Shown here: in pieces, positions 1 through 5,548 of the stretch
Layout: each line of letters begins with the position of its first letter
Position numbering within the stretch: the stretch's first letter is position 1
Assembly: GCA_910584485.1 (NCBI GenBank)
Contig: CAJUAV010000004.1
Coordinates: 178,926 to 187,195, forward strand
DNA from: an uncultured Alistipes sp.
GTDB taxonomy: Bacteria > Bacteroidota > Bacteroidia > Bacteroidales > Rikenellaceae
Reading direction: 5' to 3'
Length of the DNA: 8,270 nt
Translations under genes and position numbers: made by a program
The notes under the pieces: generated by a model
Databases searched by the model: none
What the model was told of the DNA's origin: nothing
What the model saw: only the letters and a program-made list of their open reading frames with translations

Positions 1-315
1 CGTCCTGCCGCCGTCGGCGAACGTTGCGATTCGTACGATGGCGCTTTTTCGCAGGTTTCGGCCCGAGAACCGTTTCGTGCGACAGCACGGCAGCCCGCCG
101 CCGCCCCGGGCGGAGGGCTGCAACGCACGTCCCGCTCGATGTGCCCTTCCGCTCGGCGCGGGCTGAAACTCGTTCGGATGCAGCACCGACGGCCCGACGC
201 TTCTTGGCAGAGGCCTGCACCTTGCCCGCAGGCTCGCTGCCGCTTCCTCCGCTCGATGACAAGTCGCGAACCGCAAGCCCCCTCCCTTCTGCACGGCCGT
301 CCCCGCTTGCCTCTG
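1..315. other. G+C-rich stretch with no supportable gene
   Basis: I could not assign a gene here. Two plus-strand frames (starting at bases 1 and 3) and at least one minus-strand frame lack stops across most of the stretch, which is expected by chance in such G+C-rich DNA. The frame from base 1 simply continues as the antisense of mscL. The plus-strand frame from base 2 stops at 164-166 and could be the 3' end of a gene entering from the left, but its roughly 54 residues (rich in Pro and Arg) match no family I know. The minus strand has no ATG between 1 and 315. No TAnnTTTG promoter box is visible on either strand. It may be intergenic DNA or the decayed edge of a neighbouring gene. Confidence 0.4.
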
Positions 316-319
316 CCGC

Positions 320-367
320 AAAAAGCATCGCCGCTGCCCGATCGAAAGATCGGCAGCGGCGGCTGCT
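320..367 (-). terminator. Rho-independent terminator after mscL
   Basis: Arms GCCGCTGCCCGATC (330-343) and GATCGGCAGCGGC (348-360) pair around a GAAA/TTTC loop with one bulged C. Outer AGCA/TGCT pairing extends the stem. Read leftward, the hairpin is followed by TTTTT (320-324), the layout expected of an intrinsic terminator for mscL, whose stop codon is at 385-387. Read rightward there is no T-tract, so it should act mainly in the mscL direction. Confidence 0.8.
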
Positions 368-384
368 TCATGCGTGACGGAGCG

Positions 385-816
385 TTATTTCCGCTCCTTG
401 AGCAGATCGCGGATCTCGGCGAGCAGCTCCTGATCCTTGGTCGGCTTCGGCGGTTCGGGTGCAGCGACGGGCGCTGCCTCACGCTTCTTGATGAGGCGGT
501 TCATCATCTTCACCATCAGGAAGACGCAGAAAGCCAGAATCAGAAAGTCGATGCACTGCTGGATGAAGGCGCCGTAGTTCCACGTGACGGCCTCCGCGGC
601 GGGGGTCGCATCGGTCGCCTCGACGGCGGGCTTCAGAACGATTTTCAGATCCGAAAAATCCGTGTTGCCCAGCATCACGCCGATCGGCGGCATGAGAATG
701 TCGTTCACGAGCGAGGTGACGATCTTGCCGAACGCGCCGCCGATGATGACGCCGACGGCCATGTCCATGACGTTGCCCTTGAGGGCGAACTCCTTGAATT
801 CCTTGAAAAATGCCAT
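385..816 (-). CDS. mscL: Large-conductance mechanosensitive channel MscL
   Basis: The 143-residue product matches the MscL family in length and organisation. MscL is a homopentameric inner-membrane pore that opens under high membrane tension and releases solutes during hypo-osmotic shock. The amphipathic N-terminal helix (MAFFKEFKEFALKGN) leads into the pore-lining TM1, which carries the small-residue motif VGVIIGGAFGKIV and is followed by NDILMPPIG. A periplasmic loop of about 35 residues follows, then TM2 (FLILAFCVFLMVKMMNRL) and a charged C-terminal bundle helix ending in EIRDLLKERK. The Pro/Ala-rich stretch before that helix (APVAAPEPPKP) is a flexible linker. The ATG at 816 is preceded by AGAAG, one of the few purine-rich Shine-Dalgarno-like sequences in the window. 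The gene lies 88 bp downstream of the carboxyltransferase gene on the same strand. I see no promoter box or T-tract terminator between them, so co-transcription is likely. The family call is essentially certain. Confidence 0.97.
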   Translation of the reverse strand: MAFFKEFKEFALKGNVMDMAVGVIIGGAFGKIVTSLVNDILMPPIGVMLGNTDFSDLKIVLKPAVEATDATPAAEAVTWNYGAFIQQCIDFLILAFCVFLMVKMMNRLIKKREAAPVAAPEPPKPTKDQELLAEIRDLLKERK

Positions 817-859
817 TTTTCTTCTGTGCGTTAAGTGAAGCGCGGCGCCGCCGTCTGCT

Positions 860-875
860 CGGGAGCAGCCTCCCG
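860..875 (-). other. Intergenic hairpin between oadA-like gene and mscL
   Basis: CGGGAG (860-865) and CTCCCG (870-875) form a 6-bp stem with a 4-base loop, flanked by G+C-rich sequence (GCCGCC and GGCGGC blocks) that could extend the pairing. On the minus strand no T-tract follows, so it does not look like an intrinsic terminator. It could be an mRNA-stabilising or partially attenuating structure between the two co-oriented genes. Its function is inference only. Confidence 0.35.
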
Positions 876-904
876 ATGCCGCGGCGGGCGGCGAAAGCGC
901 GGAT

Positions 905-2761
905 TTATTCGATTTCGATCAGGACGCTGTTCATCGCCACCGTCTCGCCGTTTTCGACGAGCACCTGCTTGACGGTGCCCGCGTAGTCGGTTTCGATGGC
1001 GTTTTCCATCTTCATCGCCTCGAGGATCAGGACCTCCTGCCCCTCTTTGACCGTGTCGCCGACTTTCACGCGGATGTCGATCACGCGGCCGGGCAGCGGT
1101 GCGAGGACCGTGTTGCCCGTGATCTTCTGCACGGGCTTCTCGGGTGCCGCGGGTTTGGCGGCTTCGGCTGCCGCTGCGGCCGAGGCTTCGGCGGCGCGCT
1201 TCGCCTCGTAGGCCTGTTTCTTGACGCCCGTCAGGTAGTTCTTGGCCACGAGCGGGAAGAGCTCGAGCAGCAGCACCTCCTTCTCGTTCTCGGCCAGCTT
1301 TACGCCGCCGGCCTCGGGCAGCTCGGGATTGGGCTGCATGCGGTATTTCGAGGTGTCGTAGGGGGTCTCCTCCCGTACGCCGCAGATCTTGAAGCGGAAT
1401 TCGGGATCGATCGCCACGGGCGTCTTGCCGTATTCGCCCTTCACCAGGCCGACGAACTGCGAGCTCTTGTTCGAGTACATCGGACGCCCCGCCTTTTCGT
1501 CGAGGGCGCAGTTCACGGCCTGTGCGCCGACGATCTGCGAGGTGGGGGTCACCAGCGGGGGCAGACCTGCCGCGAGGCGTACCGAGGGGATGAGCTCCAT
1601 GGCGCGGGGCAGGATCTCTTCGGCCTTGAGCTGCTTGAGCTGCGCCACCATGTTCGAGTACATGCCGCCCGGGATCTCGGCCTTCTGGACGAGTTCGTTT
1701 GGTGCGGGGAACCCGAAGTGGGCCTCGATGCGGCGGCAGGCGTCGATGCAGCCCTGCTCGTCGTCCTGCTGCGCCGCGCGGATGGCCGCGTCGAACAGCG
1801 CGTCGATTTCGGGCGTCATTTCGAAGGGCTTCGGCTCGGGTTTCTCGGCGCCGAAGACCGAGAGGTTCAGCTCCTTGCGGATTTCGCGCAGCTCGCGGTT
1901 GATCTTCGCCACGGCCTGCATGTTGACGCCCGTTTCGATGCCGAGCTTCTTGCAGATCACGTCGATGAATTCGATGGCGGGGGCACCCGTGCCCTCGGCG
2001 AAATACCAGCAGTTGGTGTCCACGATATCGACGCCGGCGACGATCGCCGCCAGCACCGATGCCAGGCCGTAGCCCGGGGTGCAGTGGGTGTGGAAATCGA
2101 CGGGGATCGAAAGCTCGCTCTTGAGCAGCTTGACGAGCGTGGCGACGCGGCGCGGCGGAATCAGACCCGACATGTCCTTGATCGTAATCATGTCGGCGCC
2201 CAGCGCGGCCATCTGCTTCGCCTTGTCGAGGAAATAGGCGTCCGTGAAGACGGGTTTGGGGGCGCGTTTGCCCATCAGGCGGGCCAGGAAGCCCGGTTCG
2301 GGGTATTTCGGGTCGACCGTGTAGCAGACGGCGCAATCGGCGATGCCGCCGTACTGCTTGACGTACTTGACCGTCGAGCGGATGTTGTCGACGTCGTTCA
2401 GGGCGTCGAAGATGCGCATGATGCCAAGACCGCTCTCGATGGCGTTGCGGCAGAAGCCGTCGATGATCTCGTCCGTGTAGGGCGAGTAGCCGAAGAGGTT
2501 GCGGCCGCGCGACAGGGCGGTCAGTTTCGACACGTCGCCGACGGCCTTGTGGATCGTTTCGAGGCGCGTCCAGGGATTCTCGTTCAGATAGCGCATCACC
2601 GAATCGGGTACGGCGCCTCCCCATACCTCCATGGCATAGAAGCCCGCCTCCTTGTAGTAGGGGAGGCAGCGATCGATCTGTGCCTGGTTCATACGGGTCG
2701 CGAACGACGACTGCTGGCCGTCGCGCAACGTCAGATCTCGGATTTTGAGATTTCGTGCCAT
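905..2761 (-). CDS. oadA: Biotin-dependent carboxyltransferase, oxaloacetate decarboxylase alpha / pyruvate carboxylase subunit B type
   Basis: The 618-residue protein has the complete architecture of OadA/PycB proteins. The N-terminal HMGL-like carboxyltransferase barrel (about 1-290) shows TLRDGQQSS (11-19), EVWGGA (45-50), RIFDALND (116-123), TIKDMSGL (193-200, Lys195 as the expected active-site Lys) and HTHCTPG (224-230, metal-binding histidines). The conserved carboxylase domain follows (about 300-510), then an Ala/Pro-rich linker (about 523-546) and a C-terminal biotinyl domain with EAMKMEN. The biotinylated residue should be Lys584, 35 positions from the C-terminus as usual. The family moves a carboxyl group between biotin and pyruvate/oxaloacetate. 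It does this either in a Na+-pumping decarboxylase with membrane beta and gamma subunits, or with a separate biotin carboxylase as two-subunit pyruvate carboxylase. Neither partner is encoded here, so the reaction direction cannot be settled. The ATG at 2761 starts the family's normal N-terminus. Position 227 is Cys; pyruvate carboxylases usually have Asp in this motif. Confidence 0.92.
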   Translation of the reverse strand: MARNLKIRDLTLRDGQQSSFATRMNQAQIDRCLPYYKEAGFYAMEVWGGAVPDSVMRYLNENPWTRLETIHKAVGDVSKLTALSRGRNLFGYSPYTDEIIDGFCRNAIESGLGIMRIFDALNDVDNIRSTVKYVKQYGGIADCAVCYTVDPKYPEPGFLARLMGKRAPKPVFTDAYFLDKAKQMAALGADMITIKDMSGLIPPRRVATLVKLLKSELSIPVDFHTHCTPGYGLASVLAAIVAGVDIVDTNCWYFAEGTGAPAIEFIDVICKKLGIETGVNMQAVAKINRELREIRKELNLSVFGAEKPEPKPFEMTPEIDALFDAAIRAAQQDDEQGCIDACRRIEAHFGFPAPNELVQKAEIPGGMYSNMVAQLKQLKAEEILPRAMELIPSVRLAAGLPPLVTPTSQIVGAQAVNCALDEKAGRPMYSNKSSQFVGLVKGEYGKTPVAIDPEFRFKICGVREETPYDTSKYRMQPNPELPEAGGVKLAENEKEVLLLELFPLVAKNYLTGVKKQAYEAKRAAEASAAAAAEAAKPAAPEKPVQKITGNTVLAPLPGRVIDIRVKVGDTVKEGQEVLILEAMKMENAIETDYAGTVKQVLVENGETVAMNSVLIEIE

Positions 2762-2818
2762 ATTATGTGCTTGATTTTGGATAATTTACAATCGGGTACC
2801 ATTACACCTTCCAACGGC

Positions 2819-2849
2819 CAAAGGTACGCATAAAAATGCAATCGGCAAT
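2819..2849 (-). promoter_or_regulatory. Bacteroidota promoter of the oadA-mscL unit
   Basis: On the minus strand TACCTTTG (2826 to 2819) matches the Bacteroidota -7 consensus TAnnTTTG exactly. An ATTG (2849 to 2846), close to the -33 TTTG, lies 19 bases upstream. Transcription would start near 2811-2815, giving a leader of about 50 bases before the ATG at 2761. It is back-to-back with the symporter promoter; the two -7 boxes are about 75 bp apart. Confidence 0.75.
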
Positions 2850-2898
2850 CCTTTTCCCGAAAAAATCCCGTGCGGTCCGCTTTTTCGACCGTTTTTCG

Positions 2899-2906
2899 TA
2901 CCTTTG
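2899..2906 (+). promoter_or_regulatory. -7 box of the sodium:solute symporter gene
   Basis: TACCTTTG matches the Bacteroidota -7 consensus exactly. No TTTG-like -33 element is present at the expected 19-21 base distance. Transcription should begin near 2911. This matters for gene calling: the longest open frame begins at a TTG (2904) inside this box and so cannot be the start, which leaves the ATG at 2958. Confidence 0.7.
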
Positions 2907-2957
2907 CGCCGTTGCGGCCTCCGCTCGGGGCGGCTGCTCCGAAAACCGCCGACCGCC

Positions 2958-4424
2958 ATGACACCGTCTGTTCCAACCGCCTCTCCGCTGCCCGTTTTCG
3001 CGGCCCTGCTCCTCTATGCGCTGCTGCTGTTCGCCGTCTCCCGTCTCACGGGCCGCCGTGCGGGCAATGCCGCCTTCTTCACCAGCGAGCGCCGCACGCC
3101 GTGGTACGTGGCGTGGTGGGCGATGATCGGAGCCGCGATGTCGGGCATCACCTTCGTCTCGGTCCCCGGGTCGGTGGCGCAGGACGCCTTCTCCTACCTG
3201 CAGATGATGGCGGGTTTCACGGTGGGACAGCTCCTCGTCGCTTTTTGGCTCGTGCCCTTCTTCTATCGGCAGCGCCTGACCTCGATCTACCAGTATTTCG
3301 AAACGCGCTTCGGCCCCGTCTCGCACCGCACGGGGGCGTGGTTCTTCTTTCTGTCGAAGATGTCGGCCGCGGCGCTGAAGCTCTACATCGTCTGCGCCGT
3401 GATGCAACAGCTCATCTTCGACCGCTTCGGCGTGCCGTTCTGGGGCAATGTCCTCGCGACGATGGCGATCGTGTGGGGGTACACGCGGCGCGGCGGCGTG
3501 CGGGCCGTGATCGGTGCCGACCTGCTCAAGACGACCGTGCTGCTGGCGGCCCTGCTGACGACGATCGGCGCGATCCTCGGGCGGCTGGAACTCTCGGTCG
3601 GCGAGGCGTGGCGCGAGGTGTGGGCCTCGCCCGCCTCGCGCATCCTCTTCCTGGACGATCCCGCGTCGGATCGCTATTTCTGGAAGATGTTCGCGGCGGG
3701 CATCGTGCTGCTCGTGGCGATGACGGGGCTGGATCAGGACCTCATGCAGCGCAATTTGAGCTGCCGCTCGGTGGGGGATGCGCAGAAAAACATCGTCCTC
3801 ACGGCCGTGTGCCAGATCGTCGTCGTGGCGCTTTTTCTGATCCTCGGCGTGCTGCTCTACCGCTATGCCGCGGTTGCGGGGTTGTCCCTTCCCGCCAAGA
3901 GCGACCGCCTGTTTCCCCTCGTGGCGACGGGGGGCGGACTGCCCGTGGCGGTCGGCATGCTCTTCGTGGTCGGCTTCGCCGCGAGCAGCTTTTCGGCCGC
4001 GGGGTCGGCCCTGACGGCTCTGACGACCTCCTGCACGATCGATCTGCTCGGCGGCGCGCGGCGGGACGAGGTGGCGTTGACGCGCCTGCGCCGACGCGTG
4101 CACCTGGGCATGGCGGGGGTGATGGCCCTGCTCGTGCTGCTGTTCGGCTATGGCGCCGACGAGAGCACGATCAACCTGATTTACAAGGTGGCGGGCTATA
4201 CCTACGGGCCGATCCTGGGGCTCTTCCTTTTCGGCCGCTGGTGCCGGCTGCGCGTCCGCGATGGGTTGGTCTGGCTGCCGGCCCTGCTGGCTCCGATCCT
4301 GGCGGCCCTGTTGCAGGGTGCTGCCGCACGGTGGTTCGGCTATCGTATCGGCTTCGAGTTGCTGCTCTACAACGCGGCCCTGACGATGTTCGGGCTTTGG
4401 CTGCTGCGCGAACGGCGGTCATAA
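2958..4424 (+). CDS. Sodium:solute symporter (SSS family)
   Basis: The 488-residue inner-membrane protein belongs to the SSS family (LeuT fold), which couples Na+ entry to uptake of a small solute. About 12-13 hydrophobic segments are visible. TM1 of the LeuT fold carries AMIGAAMSGITFVSVPGSV (about 55-73). Other family signatures are YQYFETRFG (111-119), GLDQDLMQRNLSCR (257-270) with the following DAQKN, and AASSFSAAGSALTALTTSC (341-359). The last contains the adjacent serines expected at the Na2 sodium site. The start is set at the ATG at 2958 because the upstream TTG lies inside the promoter -7 box. No Shine-Dalgarno sequence precedes the ATG. The substrate cannot be read from the sequence: sugars, sialic acid, amino acids and carboxylates are all handled by relatives. 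The gene is divergent from the oadA-type gene and is followed after 25 bp by the separate promoter of the YqeY gene. Confidence 0.93.
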   Translation: MTPSVPTASPLPVFAALLLYALLLFAVSRLTGRRAGNAAFFTSERRTPWYVAWWAMIGAAMSGITFVSVPGSVAQDAFSYLQMMAGFTVGQLLVAFWLVPFFYRQRLTSIYQYFETRFGPVSHRTGAWFFFLSKMSAAALKLYIVCAVMQQLIFDRFGVPFWGNVLATMAIVWGYTRRGGVRAVIGADLLKTTVLLAALLTTIGAILGRLELSVGEAWREVWASPASRILFLDDPASDRYFWKMFAAGIVLLVAMTGLDQDLMQRNLSCRSVGDAQKNIVLTAVCQIVVVALFLILGVLLYRYAAVAGLSLPAKSDRLFPLVATGGGLPVAVGMLFVVGFAASSFSAAGSALTALTTSCTIDLLGGARRDEVALTRLRRRVHLGMAGVMALLVLLFGYGADESTINLIYKVAGYTYGPILGLFLFGRWCRLRVRDGLVWLPALLAPILAALLQGAAARWFGYRIGFELLLYNAALTMFGLWLLRERRS

Positions 4425-4449
4425 GGATTCGTTTCGGCGAAAAAAACGT

Positions 4450-4457
4450 TATCTTTG
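4450..4457 (+). promoter_or_regulatory. -7 box of the YqeY-domain gene
   Basis: TATCTTTG matches TAnnTTTG exactly. The -33 element is poor (TTCG at 4428-4431, 18 bases upstream). The start point should lie near 4462, giving a leader of about 45 bases to the ATG at 4507. The in-frame ATG at 4459 sits 2 bases after the box, upstream of the expected transcript start, so it is not the true start. Confidence 0.7.
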
Positions 4458-4506
4458 CATGACGGTCCGTCCGTCGATCGTTCCATATATAAATAGGTAT
4501 ATCGCT

Positions 4507-4956
4507 ATGTCACTCGAACAGCAGATCTCGAAAGGGATCATGGAGGCCATGAAGGCCAAGGATACGGCGCGGTTGAGCGCGCTGCGCAATGCGAAGAAAT
4601 ACATCATCGAAGCCAAGACGGCGGGTCCCGAGATCGCGGAGCTCGCCGACGCCGACGTGCTGAAGATCATTTCGAAGCTGGCCAAGCAGGGTGCCGACTC
4701 GGCGGCCCTCTTCCGCGAGAAGGGGCGCGAGGACCTCGCCGCCGAGGAGCTGGCGCAGGTGGCCGTTTATCAGGAGTATCTGCCCAAACAGCTTTCGGTC
4801 GAAGAGCTGACGGCCGAGGTACGTGCCATCATCGCCGAGGTGGGTGCCTCGTCGATGAAGGAGATGGGCAAGGTGATGGGGGTCGCCACGAAGCGGCTCG
4901 CCGGTCGTGCCGACGGCAAGGAGGTGTCGGCCAAAGTGCGCGAGCTGCTGGCTTAA
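4507..4956 (+). CDS. GatB/YqeY domain-containing protein
   Basis: The 149-residue cytoplasmic protein is a stand-alone YqeY-type protein. The family resembles the C-terminal tail domain of the GatB subunit of the tRNA-dependent amidotransferase, which contacts tRNA, but the role of free YqeY proteins is not established. Family features include the N-terminal helix SLEQQISKGIMEAMKAKD, then ARLSALRNAKKYIIEAK, REKGREDLAAEELAQ, EYLPKQLSVEEL and the C-terminal GKVMGVATKRLAGRADGKEVSAKV block. Its length is normal. I chose the ATG at 4507 over the in-frame ATG at 4459 because the latter lies between the -7 box and the expected transcript start, and because MSLEQQI is the usual family N-terminus. It follows the symporter on the same strand but has its own promoter, so a functional link is not implied. 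No other gatA/gatC gene is nearby. Confidence 0.94.
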   Translation: MSLEQQISKGIMEAMKAKDTARLSALRNAKKYIIEAKTAGPEIAELADADVLKIISKLAKQGADSAALFREKGREDLAAEELAQVAVYQEYLPKQLSVEELTAEVRAIIAEVGASSMKEMGKVMGVATKRLAGRADGKEVSAKVRELLA

Positions 4957-4964
4957 GCCGTGTC

Positions 4965-5016
4965 AAAAAAAGGAGCGGGCGCCGTTCTCCGAATCGAATC
5001 GGGGAGCGGCGCCCGC
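4965..5016 (-). terminator. Terminator between the YqeY and DUF486 genes
   Basis: Perfect 10-bp arms GCGGGCGCCG (4975-4984) and CGGCGCCCGC (5007-5016) enclose a 22-base loop with further CTCC/GGAG pairing. Read leftward the hairpin is followed by TCC and then TTTTTTT (4965-4971 on the opposite strand), so it is an intrinsic terminator for the DUF486 gene, whose stop codon is at 5022-5024. Read rightward it lacks a T-tract, so it may be only a weak barrier to YqeY transcripts. Confidence 0.85.
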
Positions 5017-5021
5017 GCATG

Positions 5022-5387
5022 TTACCGTTTGAAGAGGAAGTAGACGGCCAGCACCAGGCAGCCGAATCCCGCGATGTGGTTCCAGCGCAGCGGTTCGCCC
5101 CGCATGCAGAGGAGCATGAAGAGGGTGAAGACCGTCAGCGAGATCACCTCCTGGATGACCTTGAGCTGCCACAGCGTGAAGGGGCCGCCGAAGGCGACCG
5201 AGCCGACGCGGTTGGCGGGGATCATGAAACAGTACTCGACGAGGGCCACGCCCCAGCTCAAGAGCACGATCGCCGTGAGGCTGTATCGTTCGAGGCGCGA
5301 GCGGAAGGCGATCTGCCCGTACCACGCCAGCGTCATGAAGGCGTTCGAGACGACGAGCAGCAGGATCGTTGCGATGAATTTCGACAT
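5022..5387 (-). CDS. DUF486 / DMT-superfamily small membrane protein
   Basis: The 121-residue protein has four hydrophobic segments: about 4-24, 36-56, 77-96 and 104-119. It ends in FLFKR. Sequences such as SNAFMTLAWYGQ, VALVEYCFMIPANRVGS, FTLWQLKVIQEVISL and LRWNHIAGFGCLVLAVYF fit the DUF486 family, which is related to half-size drug/metabolite transporters (EamA/SMR-like). Proteins of this size would have to dimerise to form a transporter, and no substrate is known to me. The conserved EY and PANR motifs in the second and third helix region are probably functionally important. The ATG at 5387 gives the standard family N-terminus MSKFI and lies only 20 bases after a good -7 box. The gene is monocistronic, with its own promoter and terminator. 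Confidence 0.88.
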   Translation of the reverse strand: MSKFIATILLLVVSNAFMTLAWYGQIAFRSRLERYSLTAIVLLSWGVALVEYCFMIPANRVGSVAFGGPFTLWQLKVIQEVISLTVFTLFMLLCMRGEPLRWNHIAGFGCLVLAVYFLFKR

Positions 5388-5407
5388 GGTATGCGCTTTT
5401 TCGGGCG

Positions 5408-5415
5408 CAAAGGTA
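5408..5415 (-). promoter_or_regulatory. -7 box of the DUF486 gene
   Basis: On the minus strand TACCTTTG is an exact match to TAnnTTTG. T-rich DNA lies immediately upstream, but no clear TTTG occurs at the -33 position. Only 20 bases separate the box from the ATG at 5387, so the predicted leader is about 15 bases. Confidence 0.7.
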
Positions 5416-5512
5416 TCAAAAAAAATCGTTGTCGGATGTTTTTTTGCGTCGCTTTCTCCGCGCCGCGGTGCGGGAAACGGCCGCTTCGTGCGGTCGAACG
5501 GGAAAATTTCGC

Positions 5513-5520
5513 TATCTTTA
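5513..5520 (+). promoter_or_regulatory. -7 box of the C1 aminopeptidase gene
   Basis: TATCTTTA matches TAnnTTTG in all but the last position, and no -33 TTTG is seen at standard spacing. It lies about 100 bp from the opposing DUF486 promoter box. The predicted leader before the ATG at 5549 is about 22-25 bases with no Shine-Dalgarno sequence. Confidence 0.6.
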
Positions 5521-5548
5521 CCGAAACGAACTCAAAACCGATTCGACG

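Noticed and set aside
139..834. 231-residue plus-strand frame across the left end and mscL
   Set aside because: More than half is antisense to mscL, and the rest has no recognisable protein features or promoter.
831..2624. Long 597-residue open frame on the minus strand inside the oadA-type gene
   Set aside because: It is a frameshifted shadow, extremely rich in Arg, with no recognisable motif, while the overlapping frame encodes a complete conserved enzyme.
2802..4103. 433-residue minus-strand frame opposite the symporter
   Set aside because: Its composition (Arg, His, Gln, Glu rich) is typical of antisense frames in G+C-rich genes, and it would span the divergent promoter region.
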